Source: DATKKX01 sp035542775 (GTDB lineage: Bacteria; Planctomycetota; Phycisphaerae; UBA1845; UTPLA1). Taken from it: 22,859 bases of DNA. Location of the stretch: NCBI GenBank assembly GCA_035542775.1, contig DATKKX010000071.1:1-22859 (forward strand). The letters are read 5' to 3'. Below the pieces are notes generated by a model. It worked only from the letters and a program-made list of their open reading frames with translations. It had not been told where the DNA came from and made no database searches. Both the position numbers and the translations under genes were made by a program. Positions 1-7,150 of the stretch are shown here, piece after piece (the first letter of the stretch is position 1; every line of letters begins with the position of its first letter).

Positions 1-1554
1 GCGCAGTGCCGGATGGATCGGCTCCAGCCAGTTGGCGGTGGTGATGAACAGGACCCGGGAGAGATCGAACGGCAGGTCGAGGTAATAATCGGTAAACGTG
101 TTGTTCTGCGCCGGGTCCAGCACTTCCAGCAGCGCCGACGACGGATCGCCGCGGAAGTCCGCCCCGATCTTGTCCACTTCGTCGATCATGAACACCGGGT
201 TGTTCGCCGCGGCCTTGCGGATCTCCTGCATGACCCGCCCGGGCAAGGCCCCGATGTAGGTCCGGCGGTGGCCGCGGATGTCGGCTTCGTCACGAACGCC
301 GCCGACCGACATGCGGATGAACTTGCGGCCCAATGCTCGGGCTATGGATTGCCCAAGCGATGTCTTGCCCACGCCCGGCGGGCCGGCGAAACCAAGGATC
401 GGGCCGCGGCCGTGGGGATTGAGCTTGCGGACGGCGAGAAACTCGAGAATCCGCTTCTTGACCTTCTCCAGCCCGTAGTGGTCCTCGTTCAACACCTTTT
501 CCGCGCGGGCGATGCTGAGATTGTCTTCGGTGGCGACCGACCAGGGCATGTCGCACAGCCAATGCAGGTAATCGATGCCGACGCTGTATTCCGGCGAGGC
601 CTGATGAATGCGCTTCAGCCGCTCGAGCTCGCGGTTGGCTTCTTTCTCGACGTTCTCGGGCATCTTGGCCTTGGTGATGGCCTTGCGAAGCTCGGCAAGC
701 TCGGCGTCGCGCCCGTCGGTCTGACCGAGTTCCTTCTGGATCGCTTCGAGCTGTTCGTGCAGGTAGTACTCACGCTGCGATTTATCGATCTGCTTCTTGA
801 CCTGCTGGTGGATCTTCCGCGAGAGCTCCAGGATGTCGAGCTGGCTGGCCAGGGCCTTGATGATCTTTCGCAGTCGCTCGGGCACGTCGAAGGTTTCCAG
901 CAGCTCCTGCTTCTCCGCCAGGCTCAGCGAGAGGTTGGCCGCGAGAAAATCCGCCACTGAGCTCGGCTTCTCGATGTGATTGAGGATGCTGATGGCCTCG
1001 TCCGGCACGCCGGGGGTGAGCTCGATCACCCGTTGGGCCTGCCGTTTGGCGGTTTCCACCAGGGCGTCCAACTCGGTCGTCTCGACGAACGTGTCCTCGC
1101 GCGGGTGAGCCCGGGCAATGAGGAACGGCTCCGTCTGGGCCAGCTCTTCGATCCCGAACCGTACCAACCCGTGCACGATGATGGACTGGTTACCCTCGGC
1201 CAGCGGGATTGTCTTCAGGATGCTGACCACCGTGCCGACGCGAAAGAGCTCGTTCAGACCCGGGTCCTCGGTGTCGGCATTCTGTTGCGCGACGACGCCC
1301 AGCACCTTGTTGCCGGCGGAGACGCTTTCGATCAGCTTCTTGGATTTCTCCCGACCGATGTTCAGCGGCACGATGGTTCCCGGAAACAGCACCGTGTCAC
1401 GGACGGGCAGAATCGGCAGAAGCTCGGGGACGACGGGTTCCTTTTCTTCCGCGACGGTCTGCTGAGGCTTGGCCAGGGGGCTAGTCGGCTGCTCCGGCGT
1501 AGTCGCCTCGGCGATCGGGGTCTCGGGCTTCTTATCCTGTTCTTCCGCGCCCAT
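1..1554 (-). CDS. lon: Lon ATP-dependent protease, partial (N-terminal and AAA+ part)
   Basis: Cytoplasmic ATP-dependent serine protease that degrades misfolded and regulatory proteins. The first 518 codons are visible; the gene runs off the left edge. After about 40 charged, Pro/Ala-rich residues, the substrate-binding LON domain begins with LPILPVRDTVLFPG (from residue 46). A coiled-coil segment follows (around 260-300), then the AAA+ module with Walker A GPPGVGKT (391-398, Lys397) and Walker B VFMIDEVDK (Asp458-Glu459). The numbering is about 35 residues ahead of E. coli Lon, so the N-terminal tail is somewhat long. The protease domain with the Ser-Lys dyad lies outside the window, so catalytic competence cannot be judged. 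The start ATG at 1554 has no clear Shine-Dalgarno. A TACAAT box sits at 1586-1591 on this strand but has no matching -35, and no CIRCE element is visible. The upstream gene on the same strand ends 78 bp away. Confidence 0.97.
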   Translation of the reverse strand, partial: MGAEEQDKKPETPIAEATTPEQPTSPLAKPQQTVAEEKEPVVPELLPILPVRDTVLFPGTIVPLNIGREKSKKLIESVSAGNKVLGVVAQQNADTEDPGLNELFRVGTVVSILKTIPLAEGNQSIIVHGLVRFGIEELAQTEPFLIARAHPREDTFVETTELDALVETAKRQAQRVIELTPGVPDEAISILNHIEKPSSVADFLAANLSLSLAEKQELLETFDVPERLRKIIKALASQLDILELSRKIHQQVKKQIDKSQREYYLHEQLEAIQKELGQTDGRDAELAELRKAITKAKMPENVEKEANRELERLKRIHQASPEYSVGIDYLHWLCDMPWSVATEDNLSIARAEKVLNEDHYGLEKVKKRILEFLAVRKLNPHGRGPILGFAGPPGVGKTSLGQSIARALGRKFIRMSVGGVRDEADIRGHRRTYIGALPGRVMQEIRKAAANNPVFMIDEVDKIGADFRGDPSSALLEVLDPAQNNTFTDYYLDLPFDLSRVLFITTANWLEPIHPALR

Positions 1555-1632
1555 TATTAAGAAGGTCCGTTTCAGGTGCCCGACGATTGTAGATGCAATG
1601 CAACGTACGGCGAGTCTACTTGCCTGGGTATT

Positions 1633-2484
1633 CTAGGTCAATTTGCCGGATTCACCGGACGGTGGCACCCGCGCCGCCGGCTTCAGGCTTTCGAGCAAGA
1701 GTCTTGCCTGCTGAGGTTCGGCGCTGCCACGGTACGTCAGAAGCGCTGCATACCTGATTCGCTGCAGGGTCCCGGCCACCGCGGCGCAGTCCACACCCGG
1801 CCCCGCCGCCGGGTTTGCTTCACCCGAAGGGTGCGTCCGGCCGGAGTCGTCGACGTATAGACCGATGAGACGGTGGCCGAGCAACGCGATCCAGTCCTGG
1901 GGAGTGCCGCCGGGCAAGGCATCGGTGACATGCAGGTCGACGCCGACCCAGGGCGAATTGATTTCGTCAATGAAGCGGCGCAGCTCCAGCGGGGAAGCGA
2001 GGAAACTCTTCCGGTCGTGCCCGCATGCAATGCCGATGGCCCGCTGCTCGGCCTCAAAACGCAGCGCCAGCAGAACATCCAGCGCCAGGCCGTAGATCTT
2101 CTCATAAGCGCTCTGCGTTTCGCCCGAAATCCCGCTGGGCGTCGGCGGCAGCGGCAGAACAACGGTCCTGGCGCCGAGCCACCTCGCGCGATCCAGCGCT
2201 GCGACGAGATGCTGGGACGCATCCCGGCGAGCTGAGAAAAAGGATGAAATCAGTTTTGACGCCGGCGTCCCGCCTGCCGCCAGGGCGGAAACGGCAAGAC
2301 CGGACTGCCTGACGCCGTCCGCCAGTCGGCGGCACTCCGCCTCCGGCGTGCCATAGCTGAGCGGCCCGTCGTCCAGGATGGCCAGTTCAACTGCGTCGAA
2401 GCCGGCTTCAGCTGCGCGGGCGGCAGAGGCTTCGAAGGACGCAGCCTGCTGCACGGAAGCGATGCTGATCGACATCCTCACCAT
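1633..2484 (-). CDS. Sugar phosphate isomerase/epimerase-like TIM-barrel protein
   Basis: Predicted 283-aa cytoplasmic protein resembling the xylose isomerase-like TIM-barrel family (AP_endonuc_2 type). It opens with a strand-helix unit, ISIASVQQAASFEASAARAAEAGFDAVELA, and ends with the barrel pattern GLYVDD...GPGVDCAAVAGTLQRIRYAALLTYRG, which matches the family's 'vHlkD...pGxGxid...L...gy.G.l.vE' signature. The usual metal ligands appear changed: His of the HxkD motif is Tyr, the final Glu is in a TYRG context, and the central 'lEnH' strand reads IACGHD. It may be a divergent or non-catalytic member; the substrate cannot be named. I chose the ATG at 2484 because GGGGA lies a few bases upstream. 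An in-frame GTG at 2496 and an ATG at 2475 are alternatives. It is followed at 78 bp by lon on the same strand; no functional link is evident. Confidence 0.8.
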   Translation of the reverse strand: MVRMSISIASVQQAASFEASAARAAEAGFDAVELAILDDGPLSYGTPEAECRRLADGVRQSGLAVSALAAGGTPASKLISSFFSARRDASQHLVAALDRARWLGARTVVLPLPPTPSGISGETQSAYEKIYGLALDVLLALRFEAEQRAIGIACGHDRKSFLASPLELRRFIDEINSPWVGVDLHVTDALPGGTPQDWIALLGHRLIGLYVDDSGRTHPSGEANPAAGPGVDCAAVAGTLQRIRYAALLTYRGSAEPQQARLLLESLKPAARVPPSGESGKLT

Positions 2485-2616
2485 TGAGTTCCCCACGGCC
2501 GTTGACAGGAGAACGGTACCAGTCCGGGTGGGAATGTCAACGCAGCGGCGGACTGATTCGCCGGGCGGACGGTTCGGATCACGGCACCATCGCTAAACCG
2601 GTACGAAGATGATCGC

Positions 2617-2883
2617 TCAGACAGCCCTCTTCAGGCCTCTGTGAGATTGGCGCCCATCGGGTTGGATAGCGGCGCGCCGTGACCGGCTGATCTGGATTAC
2701 GTAGAAACCGTTGCATTGCCGACAGCGATAACAGCGGCCTTGCACCGCCGCGGGAAGCACCGTCGGATGCTCGCAATGTGGGCATTGAACGTACATGGGC
2801 ACGGCCGACTCCTCGCCATCGCCTGTCGCATCGGCGCGGTTGGATTCGAATCTCGGTTCCGGTTGGCTTCTCATCTCATCCAT
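2617..2883 (-). CDS. Small zinc-ribbon protein (MJ0042-like)
   Basis: Predicted 88-aa cytoplasmic protein. The core YVQCPHCEHPTVLP...GRCYRCRQCNGFYVI has Cys34/Cys37 and Cys54/Cys57 (plus Cys51), forming a CxxC-x16-CxxC zinc ribbon of the MJ0042 type that is common in Planctomycetota, often as a sensor or binding module at the N-terminus of larger proteins. Here it stands alone with a short basic tail (ISRSRRAAI...), which suggests a nucleic-acid or protein adaptor role; that is inference. ATG 2883 has no good ribosome binding site. Met4 (2874) or Met30 just before the ribbon (2796) could be the real start. If Met30 is used, the product is about 59 aa and almost all ribbon. It is divergent from the secreted protease across a 781-bp spacer. 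Confidence 0.7.
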   Translation of the reverse strand: MDEMRSQPEPRFESNRADATGDGEESAVPMYVQCPHCEHPTVLPAAVQGRCYRCRQCNGFYVIQISRSRRAAIQPDGRQSHRGLKRAV

Positions 2884-3002
2884 TGTTCGTCGGCGAAAAC
2901 TGCCGGCACAGTCGAAAGCGTGCCAGAGCAGACGTTTGATCGGGGGGCGGCGAACAGAATCAGCGTCGTTGCATGAGCCTCATCAACGCACGCTGTCAGG
3001 AA

Positions 3003-3024
3003 GGCGGGATTGATCAATCCCGCC
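3003..3024. repeat. 22-bp perfect palindrome
   Basis: The 22 bases equal their own reverse complement: GGCGGGATT, then GATC, then AATCCCGCC. As RNA this gives a 9-bp stem with a GATC loop on either strand. No T-tract follows on either side, so it is not a classic terminator. An operator or a mobile REP-like unit are both possible. Confidence 0.8.
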
Positions 3025-3068
3025 GGACCCGGCCGCTTCTGCCCGTGCTCATTTACCTAAACGATCTT

Positions 3069-3090
3069 TCCGGAGGAGGATTTCGCTCCG
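3069..3090. repeat. Inverted repeat CCGGAG / CTCCGG
   Basis: Perfect 6-bp arms at 3069-3074 and 3085-3090 around a 10-nt loop, 45 bp downstream of the 22-bp palindrome. The right arm continues into a GGCGGTGG run. No T-tract follows. It is one of the cluster of hairpins in this spacer. Confidence 0.5.
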
Positions 3091-3185
3091 GCGGTGGATT
3101 TATTTCGGTCTCCCCTGGGGCCGCCGCGCCAGGCCTGATTCGCGGGCGTTTGCGAGTTGGATAGTGGTGTGTGGGTATCGCCCGG

Positions 3186-3217
3186 CAACGATCCAGCGTC
3201 CTTCGGGCCGATCGTTG
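3186..3217. repeat. Inverted repeat CAACGATC / GATCGTTG
   Basis: Perfect 8-bp arms at 3186-3193 and 3210-3217 separated by 16 nt. It lies in the spacer upstream of the secreted protease. Function is unknown. Confidence 0.6.
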
Positions 3218-3533
3218 TGGCATCCTGAAGCCATCCTGGAACCGCGCAGGATTTACGTTGCCCCGTGCCGTATTCTTGTTCTTTGATCAGGATGGCCCTA
3301 GTATGTTATTGGTGTGGTGGGTCCGCAAAACCAGCCACGCAGCGAGGGAGATACGCCAAATCCAGCAGCCTTGCCAGACCGGCGGGTGGCTTTTGCGATT
3401 CGGCATCGGCATGAGCGGGCGTCGATGCCGCCATTTTGCTACGCTGGATGGGTGTATACGTGGAGTCGATAACTCGAGGGAGTGGCCTGAGGGGTGGGAA
3501 TCTCCGCCTACTTCGTCGGTGAACCGTGATTTG

Positions 3534-3568
3534 CGCGTGCGAGACGAGGCACGTTTCCTCAGCACGCG
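3534..3568. repeat. Nested hairpin upstream of the protease gene
   Basis: Arms CGCGTGC (3534-3540) and GCACGCG (3562-3568) enclose an inner stem GAGG/CCTC (3546-3549 with 3557-3560). It lies about 100 bp before the protease start, so it could be part of the 5' untranslated region. It might affect mRNA stability or translation; this is inference. Confidence 0.45.
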
Positions 3569-3664
3569 AGGGGGCGCCGGCGTACATTGAGACCGCCAAT
3601 ATCCACGCGCATTCATCATGCCCGCCGGCTCAGGCACCGATTTCATGAGGGGAGGAGTGATGCA

Positions 3665-6430
3665 ATGACGTTGCCAAAGAGGAATGACGCAAAGGGCACG
3701 GCTCGTTGGAGCGCCGCCGTCACCAGTCGGTTCGCGTCGATCGGTCGCTCAGGTAGGTGGTGCGGGCTGTTGGCCTGCATCCTTCTCGCCTGCATGGTGG
3801 GTCCGATCAACGCTCAGCTCGTCGCTGAGGATCTCCCGCCGGTCCCCACCGATGCGGCCTCGGCTCCGGCGCCCGCCGCGGCTGCGGAATGCAACGGCGT
3901 CGGCTGGCCGGCCGGCTTCCAGCCCGCGCCCAAAGCGGTCGAGCTGCCGTCCTCGCGGTTGAGTGCGGGAGCACCAGCCCTCTTCCCGGCAAATCGTCTT
4001 GCCTTCCTGGATCCGGCGCCCCTCCTGGCCGAAGACGCGACCAGTCAGGGCCTGGAGCATCCGCCGCGAGTCGGCATCGACCAGTCGCTCAACGATCCGG
4101 TGGGAGGTGTCTGGCAGGATCTTCCGGACGGGGGGCGGGTGTGGACCGCGGCCGTCGTCTCCGAGGGGGCGGTTGGAATGCGGCTGCACTTCGCCGATGT
4201 GAACCTGCCCTCCGGCGCCGCCCTTTACGTCTATTCACCCGCTGATCCGCTACCCGCGACCGGCCTCCATGTTGAGCACGGCCCGCGGCAAGTCGGCGAG
4301 TTGTGGAGCGGAAGCGTCGAAGGCGATACCGCCCGCATCGAGTACTACGTGGCCGATGCCGGTCAGGCCACCGAGGTCCCCTTCACCATCGACAGGATCG
4401 GGCACATGTATCGCCCCCTGGATGGGGACGGTTCGGCGGGGCCTCGCTCCTGGGATTCCTGCATGCAGGACGTGGCCTGTTACTTCCCCACTTGGCAGAA
4501 CATCAGTTATGCCGTTGCCAAGATGACCTTCAGCAGCGGCGGATCCTGGTACAACTGCAGCGGCACGCTCCTGGCCACCGTGAACGGTGACAACACGCCG
4601 TATTTCCTCACCAGCGCCCACTGCATCGACGATGCCTCCGAGGCCGCGTCGCTGGAGTGCCGCTGGTTCTATCAGCGGGCCACTTGCGGCGGGTCGTTCA
4701 TGACCAGCCAGTACAGCTATGTCGCCGATTTGCTCGCTACCTCGGGTGCCCAGGTGGCCGCGGACTGGACGCTGCTGATGATCCGAGGGGCCTTGCCTTC
4801 CGGCGTCTATTGGAGCGGCTGGACCACCACCGACCCGGTGAACGGCAGTTGGGCCGTAACGGTGCATCATCCCGGCGGCAACGAGAAACGTTACAGCCGG
4901 GGCCAGAGCTACGGCGCCGGCCCCAGCTTTAACCAGATTTTCTTTGACGTGCCGGGCGCCGTCGGCGCGATCTACTACGGCACCTCGGGATCGGGCATCT
5001 GGACCGAGAGCGGTCAGCAGCTCTATGGAAACGCCAGCTACACCGCCGGCGACCCGGGCTGCGACTTTCTGGACAGCCCCGCGGGCTACGGCAGGTTCAG
5101 CACGTACTACAGCACAATCTCCGGCTATCTGGCGGCCGGCGGCGATGACAGCTTGGAGCCTGACGACACCTGTGCGACGGCCGCGCCGGTGGGAGCCGGC
5201 TCTTATCCGGGCCTGGTGGTGAAGAGGTACGGGAGCGGAGGCAGCCAGGGCGAGGATTGGTACCGGTTGACCGTCGGGCACGGATCGCAATTGATCGTCA
5301 CCTTGACGTTCATTGACGCCTACGGCGACATCAACGCCCAGCTTTACAACTCTTGCGGCGGCAGCGTGGTCGCATCCGCCACCGGCACGGGCAACGGTGA
5401 GACGCTTGCCTACACGAACACGGGGACCACGGCCAGTTTCTACCTCCGCGTCTATCTCGTGGACAACCCCCGCAACACCTATGACATGAGCATCCAGGGC
5501 GCGTTCCTGGACTGCAATGGCAACAACGAGCCCGACTCCTGCGACATCAGTTGCTCGGCGCCCGGTTGCAGCGGCGTGCCGGGATGCGGGCAGAGCCTGG
5601 ACTGCAACGGCGACGGCGTGCCCGATGAATGCCAGGGCGGCGACCCGTGTCCTCCGACCAATCTGCATTGGGTGGTGCCGCCCACCGGCGCCGGCACAAC
5701 CAGCATCACCATGCAGGCCCATGCCGACGACCCGTCGGGCGTGGAGTATTACTACGCCGCCACCGGGCCCGGCAGCCATTCGCGGAACTGGGACGCGAAT
5801 CCGGTCTACACCGACACCGGCCTTCTGGTGAACCGGAATTACACCTATAAGGTCAAGGCCCGCGACCAGTCCCCGCTGCACAACGAGACGTCTTACAGCG
5901 ATACCGTGCCCGCCGCCACGTTCATCGAAACCCCCGCCGCCCTGACGGTCGACAGCGTCACCGATACTTCCATCCAGGTGACCGCTCCCGGCACGTTCAC
6001 GCGATTGAACCAGAATTTCTCGGGCCTCTATTTCGAGGTGACCAGGCTTGACGGCACACCGGCCGGGAGCGGCACCGGTGTGAACAACTGGACTCAACTG
6101 TCGCTGTCGCAGACCGCCGTGGCCACCGGCCTCTCACCGGGCACGACTTACCGTTTCCGCGTCAAGGCCCGCAACTACTACGGGGTCAACGAGACTCCGT
6201 GGTATCCGGCCTCCGGATACCTCTATCAGGCCACGACCACCCCGCCGAGCTGTGTGCTGCTGGGTGACGTGAACGGCGACGGCCACGTGAACGGCCTGGA
6301 CGTGGGCGGCTTCGTGCGGGCCAAGCTGGGGGCCGCGCCGCTGCCCGGCGAAAACCAGGCCTGCGCCAATTACGGCGGCACGCTGGACCACGACATCGCC
6401 GCCTTTGTGGACGACCTGCTCGGCCAGTGA
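3665..6430 (+). CDS. Secreted trypsin-like serine protease with PPC, TSP3-like, Fn3 and dockerin-like domains
   Basis: Predicted 921-aa exported endopeptidase. A basic N-region is followed by a signal-like hydrophobic stretch, CGLLACILLACMVGPINAQ, at about residues 33-51. Residues 55-275 resemble the propeptide of lysyl endopeptidase-like proteases (GGVWQDLPDG...LYVYSPADP). The S1 domain follows with His319 (TSAHC), Asp367 (ADWTLL) and Ser441 in GTSGSG, a complete triad. Next come a bacterial pre-peptidase C-terminal domain (about 495-612), two calcium-binding repeats (DCNGNNEPDSCD, DCNGDGVPDECQ; about 616-660), two fibronectin type III domains (about 660-755 and 757-857), and a C-terminal dockerin-like EF-hand GDVNGDGHVNGLDVGGF (from about 866). 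Start ATG 3665 has GGGGAGGAG 7-8 nt upstream; the longer in-frame ATG at 3587 has no such site. Substrate specificity is uncertain. The EF-hand tail is typical of planctomycete exoproteins and does not by itself imply a cellulosome. Confidence 0.93.
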   Translation: MTLPKRNDAKGTARWSAAVTSRFASIGRSGRWCGLLACILLACMVGPINAQLVAEDLPPVPTDAASAPAPAAAAECNGVGWPAGFQPAPKAVELPSSRLSAGAPALFPANRLAFLDPAPLLAEDATSQGLEHPPRVGIDQSLNDPVGGVWQDLPDGGRVWTAAVVSEGAVGMRLHFADVNLPSGAALYVYSPADPLPATGLHVEHGPRQVGELWSGSVEGDTARIEYYVADAGQATEVPFTIDRIGHMYRPLDGDGSAGPRSWDSCMQDVACYFPTWQNISYAVAKMTFSSGGSWYNCSGTLLATVNGDNTPYFLTSAHCIDDASEAASLECRWFYQRATCGGSFMTSQYSYVADLLATSGAQVAADWTLLMIRGALPSGVYWSGWTTTDPVNGSWAVTVHHPGGNEKRYSRGQSYGAGPSFNQIFFDVPGAVGAIYYGTSGSGIWTESGQQLYGNASYTAGDPGCDFLDSPAGYGRFSTYYSTISGYLAAGGDDSLEPDDTCATAAPVGAGSYPGLVVKRYGSGGSQGEDWYRLTVGHGSQLIVTLTFIDAYGDINAQLYNSCGGSVVASATGTGNGETLAYTNTGTTASFYLRVYLVDNPRNTYDMSIQGAFLDCNGNNEPDSCDISCSAPGCSGVPGCGQSLDCNGDGVPDECQGGDPCPPTNLHWVVPPTGAGTTSITMQAHADDPSGVEYYYAATGPGSHSRNWDANPVYTDTGLLVNRNYTYKVKARDQSPLHNETSYSDTVPAATFIETPAALTVDSVTDTSIQVTAPGTFTRLNQNFSGLYFEVTRLDGTPAGSGTGVNNWTQLSLSQTAVATGLSPGTTYRFRVKARNYYGVNETPWYPASGYLYQATTTPPSCVLLGDVNGDGHVNGLDVGGFVRAKLGAAPLPGENQACANYGGTLDHDIAAFVDDLLGQ

Positions 6431-6447
6431 GCATGTGCGAGCGTAAC

Positions 6448-6621
6448 GTCGGCCCCGACCTTGCCTGGAGCTTGGCCGCTGAAACCACGTGCCAGAATTA
6501 GCGTCGGCCCCCTGTGGCCGACGTGTGACGCTGAGACCCTTGGCCGATTCAAAATCGCGTCTGCCTCTCCGGGTAGTAGAGTCGGCCCCGAGCCTGTCCG
6601 CCGCCGTGGATGGCCGACGTG
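6448..6621. repeat. Degenerate GTCGGCCCC ... TGGCCGACGTG repeats
   Basis: GTCGGCCCC occurs at 6448-6456, 6503-6511 and 6581-6589, and inverted (GGGGCCGAC) at 6847-6855. TGGCCGACGTG occurs at 6515-6525 and 6611-6621. Each GTCGGCC/GGCCGAC pair can form a 7-bp stem. The three forward copies are 55 and 78 bp apart and otherwise poorly conserved, as in a decayed repeat array. Confidence 0.6.
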
Positions 6622-6666
6622 GAACGCGCCAAACGCCACGATCCCGATGGCCGCTCTGCCATCCAA

Positions 6667-6748
6667 GCCCTGGCAGGGCGTCAGTCAGTAGCCGAGGGCG
6701 TGAGCCCTCGGAGCACGACGCACGACGATACCTGAGCCCTGGAAGGGC
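6667..6748. repeat. Cluster of REP-like hairpins
   Basis: Three inverted repeats sit in 82 bp. GCCCT-GGC-AGGGC is at 6667-6679. A perfect 8-bp stem CCGAGGGC/GCCCTCGG with a GTGA tetraloop is at 6692-6711. GCCCT-GGA-AGGGC is at 6736-6748. The first and third differ only in the loop. Such 'GCCCTG-AAGGGC' units are familiar to me as dispersed intergenic repeats in planctomycete genomes, but the copy number in this genome cannot be seen from here. Confidence 0.7.
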
Positions 6749-7150
6749 GAAAGAACCCCTGCGACTCCTGGCCGTCCCGCCATTCTCATCCGAAATGGTG
6801 AGCAAGGCGATCATCGCGAACTCCTTAATGATGGCGCCGCGATGCTGGGGCCGACCTACAAACAAAGTAGCAGCCCGCGCCCTCGCGCGGCCGCCGCATG
6901 CCGAAAAATCTGCACGGCGCGCGAAGAAATGGAGCGTTTGTAGTCCAGCGCCATCGCTGAACACCTACCCCGTTTCGACGGGCTTACGCGACCTGGCAGG
7001 ATGGTTTAGGCCCGGCCTCCAGATTTGCGCGGACCAACCGACCGGGCTTGAACCCCCGCCGCCACCTGCTACGCTATGCGCCTGAGCCGCCGACCTGGAT
7101 GGTCATTTGACGGCTCTCGCCGATCACCAGCCTCAAAGGAGTGAGATACT

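Larger units (their letters stand above)
2884..3664. other. Divergent intergenic region with several strong hairpins
   Basis: This 781-bp spacer lies between the zinc-ribbon gene (minus) and the secreted protease gene (plus). The open frames here, such as plus 3171-3590, lack recognisable domains and overlap antisense frames of equal length, so I do not call them genes. The region holds a 22-bp perfect palindrome and further inverted repeats at 3069-3090, 3186-3217 and 3534-3568. It also holds a Shine-Dalgarno GGGGAGGAG at 3649-3657 that fixes the protease start at 3665. I see no convincing -35/-10 pair; a weak TTGTTC-17-TAGTAT lies near 3280-3304. Confidence 0.6.
6431..7150. other. Intergenic region holding decayed repeats
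   Basis: This 720-bp spacer lies between the protease and the L,D-transpeptidase gene. The first 330 bp are repeat-rich (described separately). The rest, about 6760-7130, shows no recognisable gene or RNA. The open frames present (for example plus 6489-7085) have no domain and low-complexity composition. A Shine-Dalgarno AGGAG at 7137-7141 serves the downstream gene. Confidence 0.6.

Noticed and set aside
13..960. 315-codon plus-strand frame
   Set aside because: Antisense to lon, whose minus-strand frame carries unmistakable Walker motifs.
3587..3664. Upstream in-frame ATG for the protease gene
   Set aside because: No ribosome binding site, and it would add 26 basic residues before the signal peptide; ATG 3665 has a strong GGGGAGGAG.
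4250..6097. 615-codon open frame antisense to the protease gene
   Set aside because: It is a shadow of the protease produced by high GC at third positions. It is rich in Ala, Gly, Val, Arg and His with no domain, while the opposite strand has a full catalytic triad.
7040..7060. TTCAAGC-like T-loop motif on the minus strand suggesting a tRNA
   Set aside because: The flanking bases do not form a T-arm stem and no anticodon or acceptor arms could be built around it.
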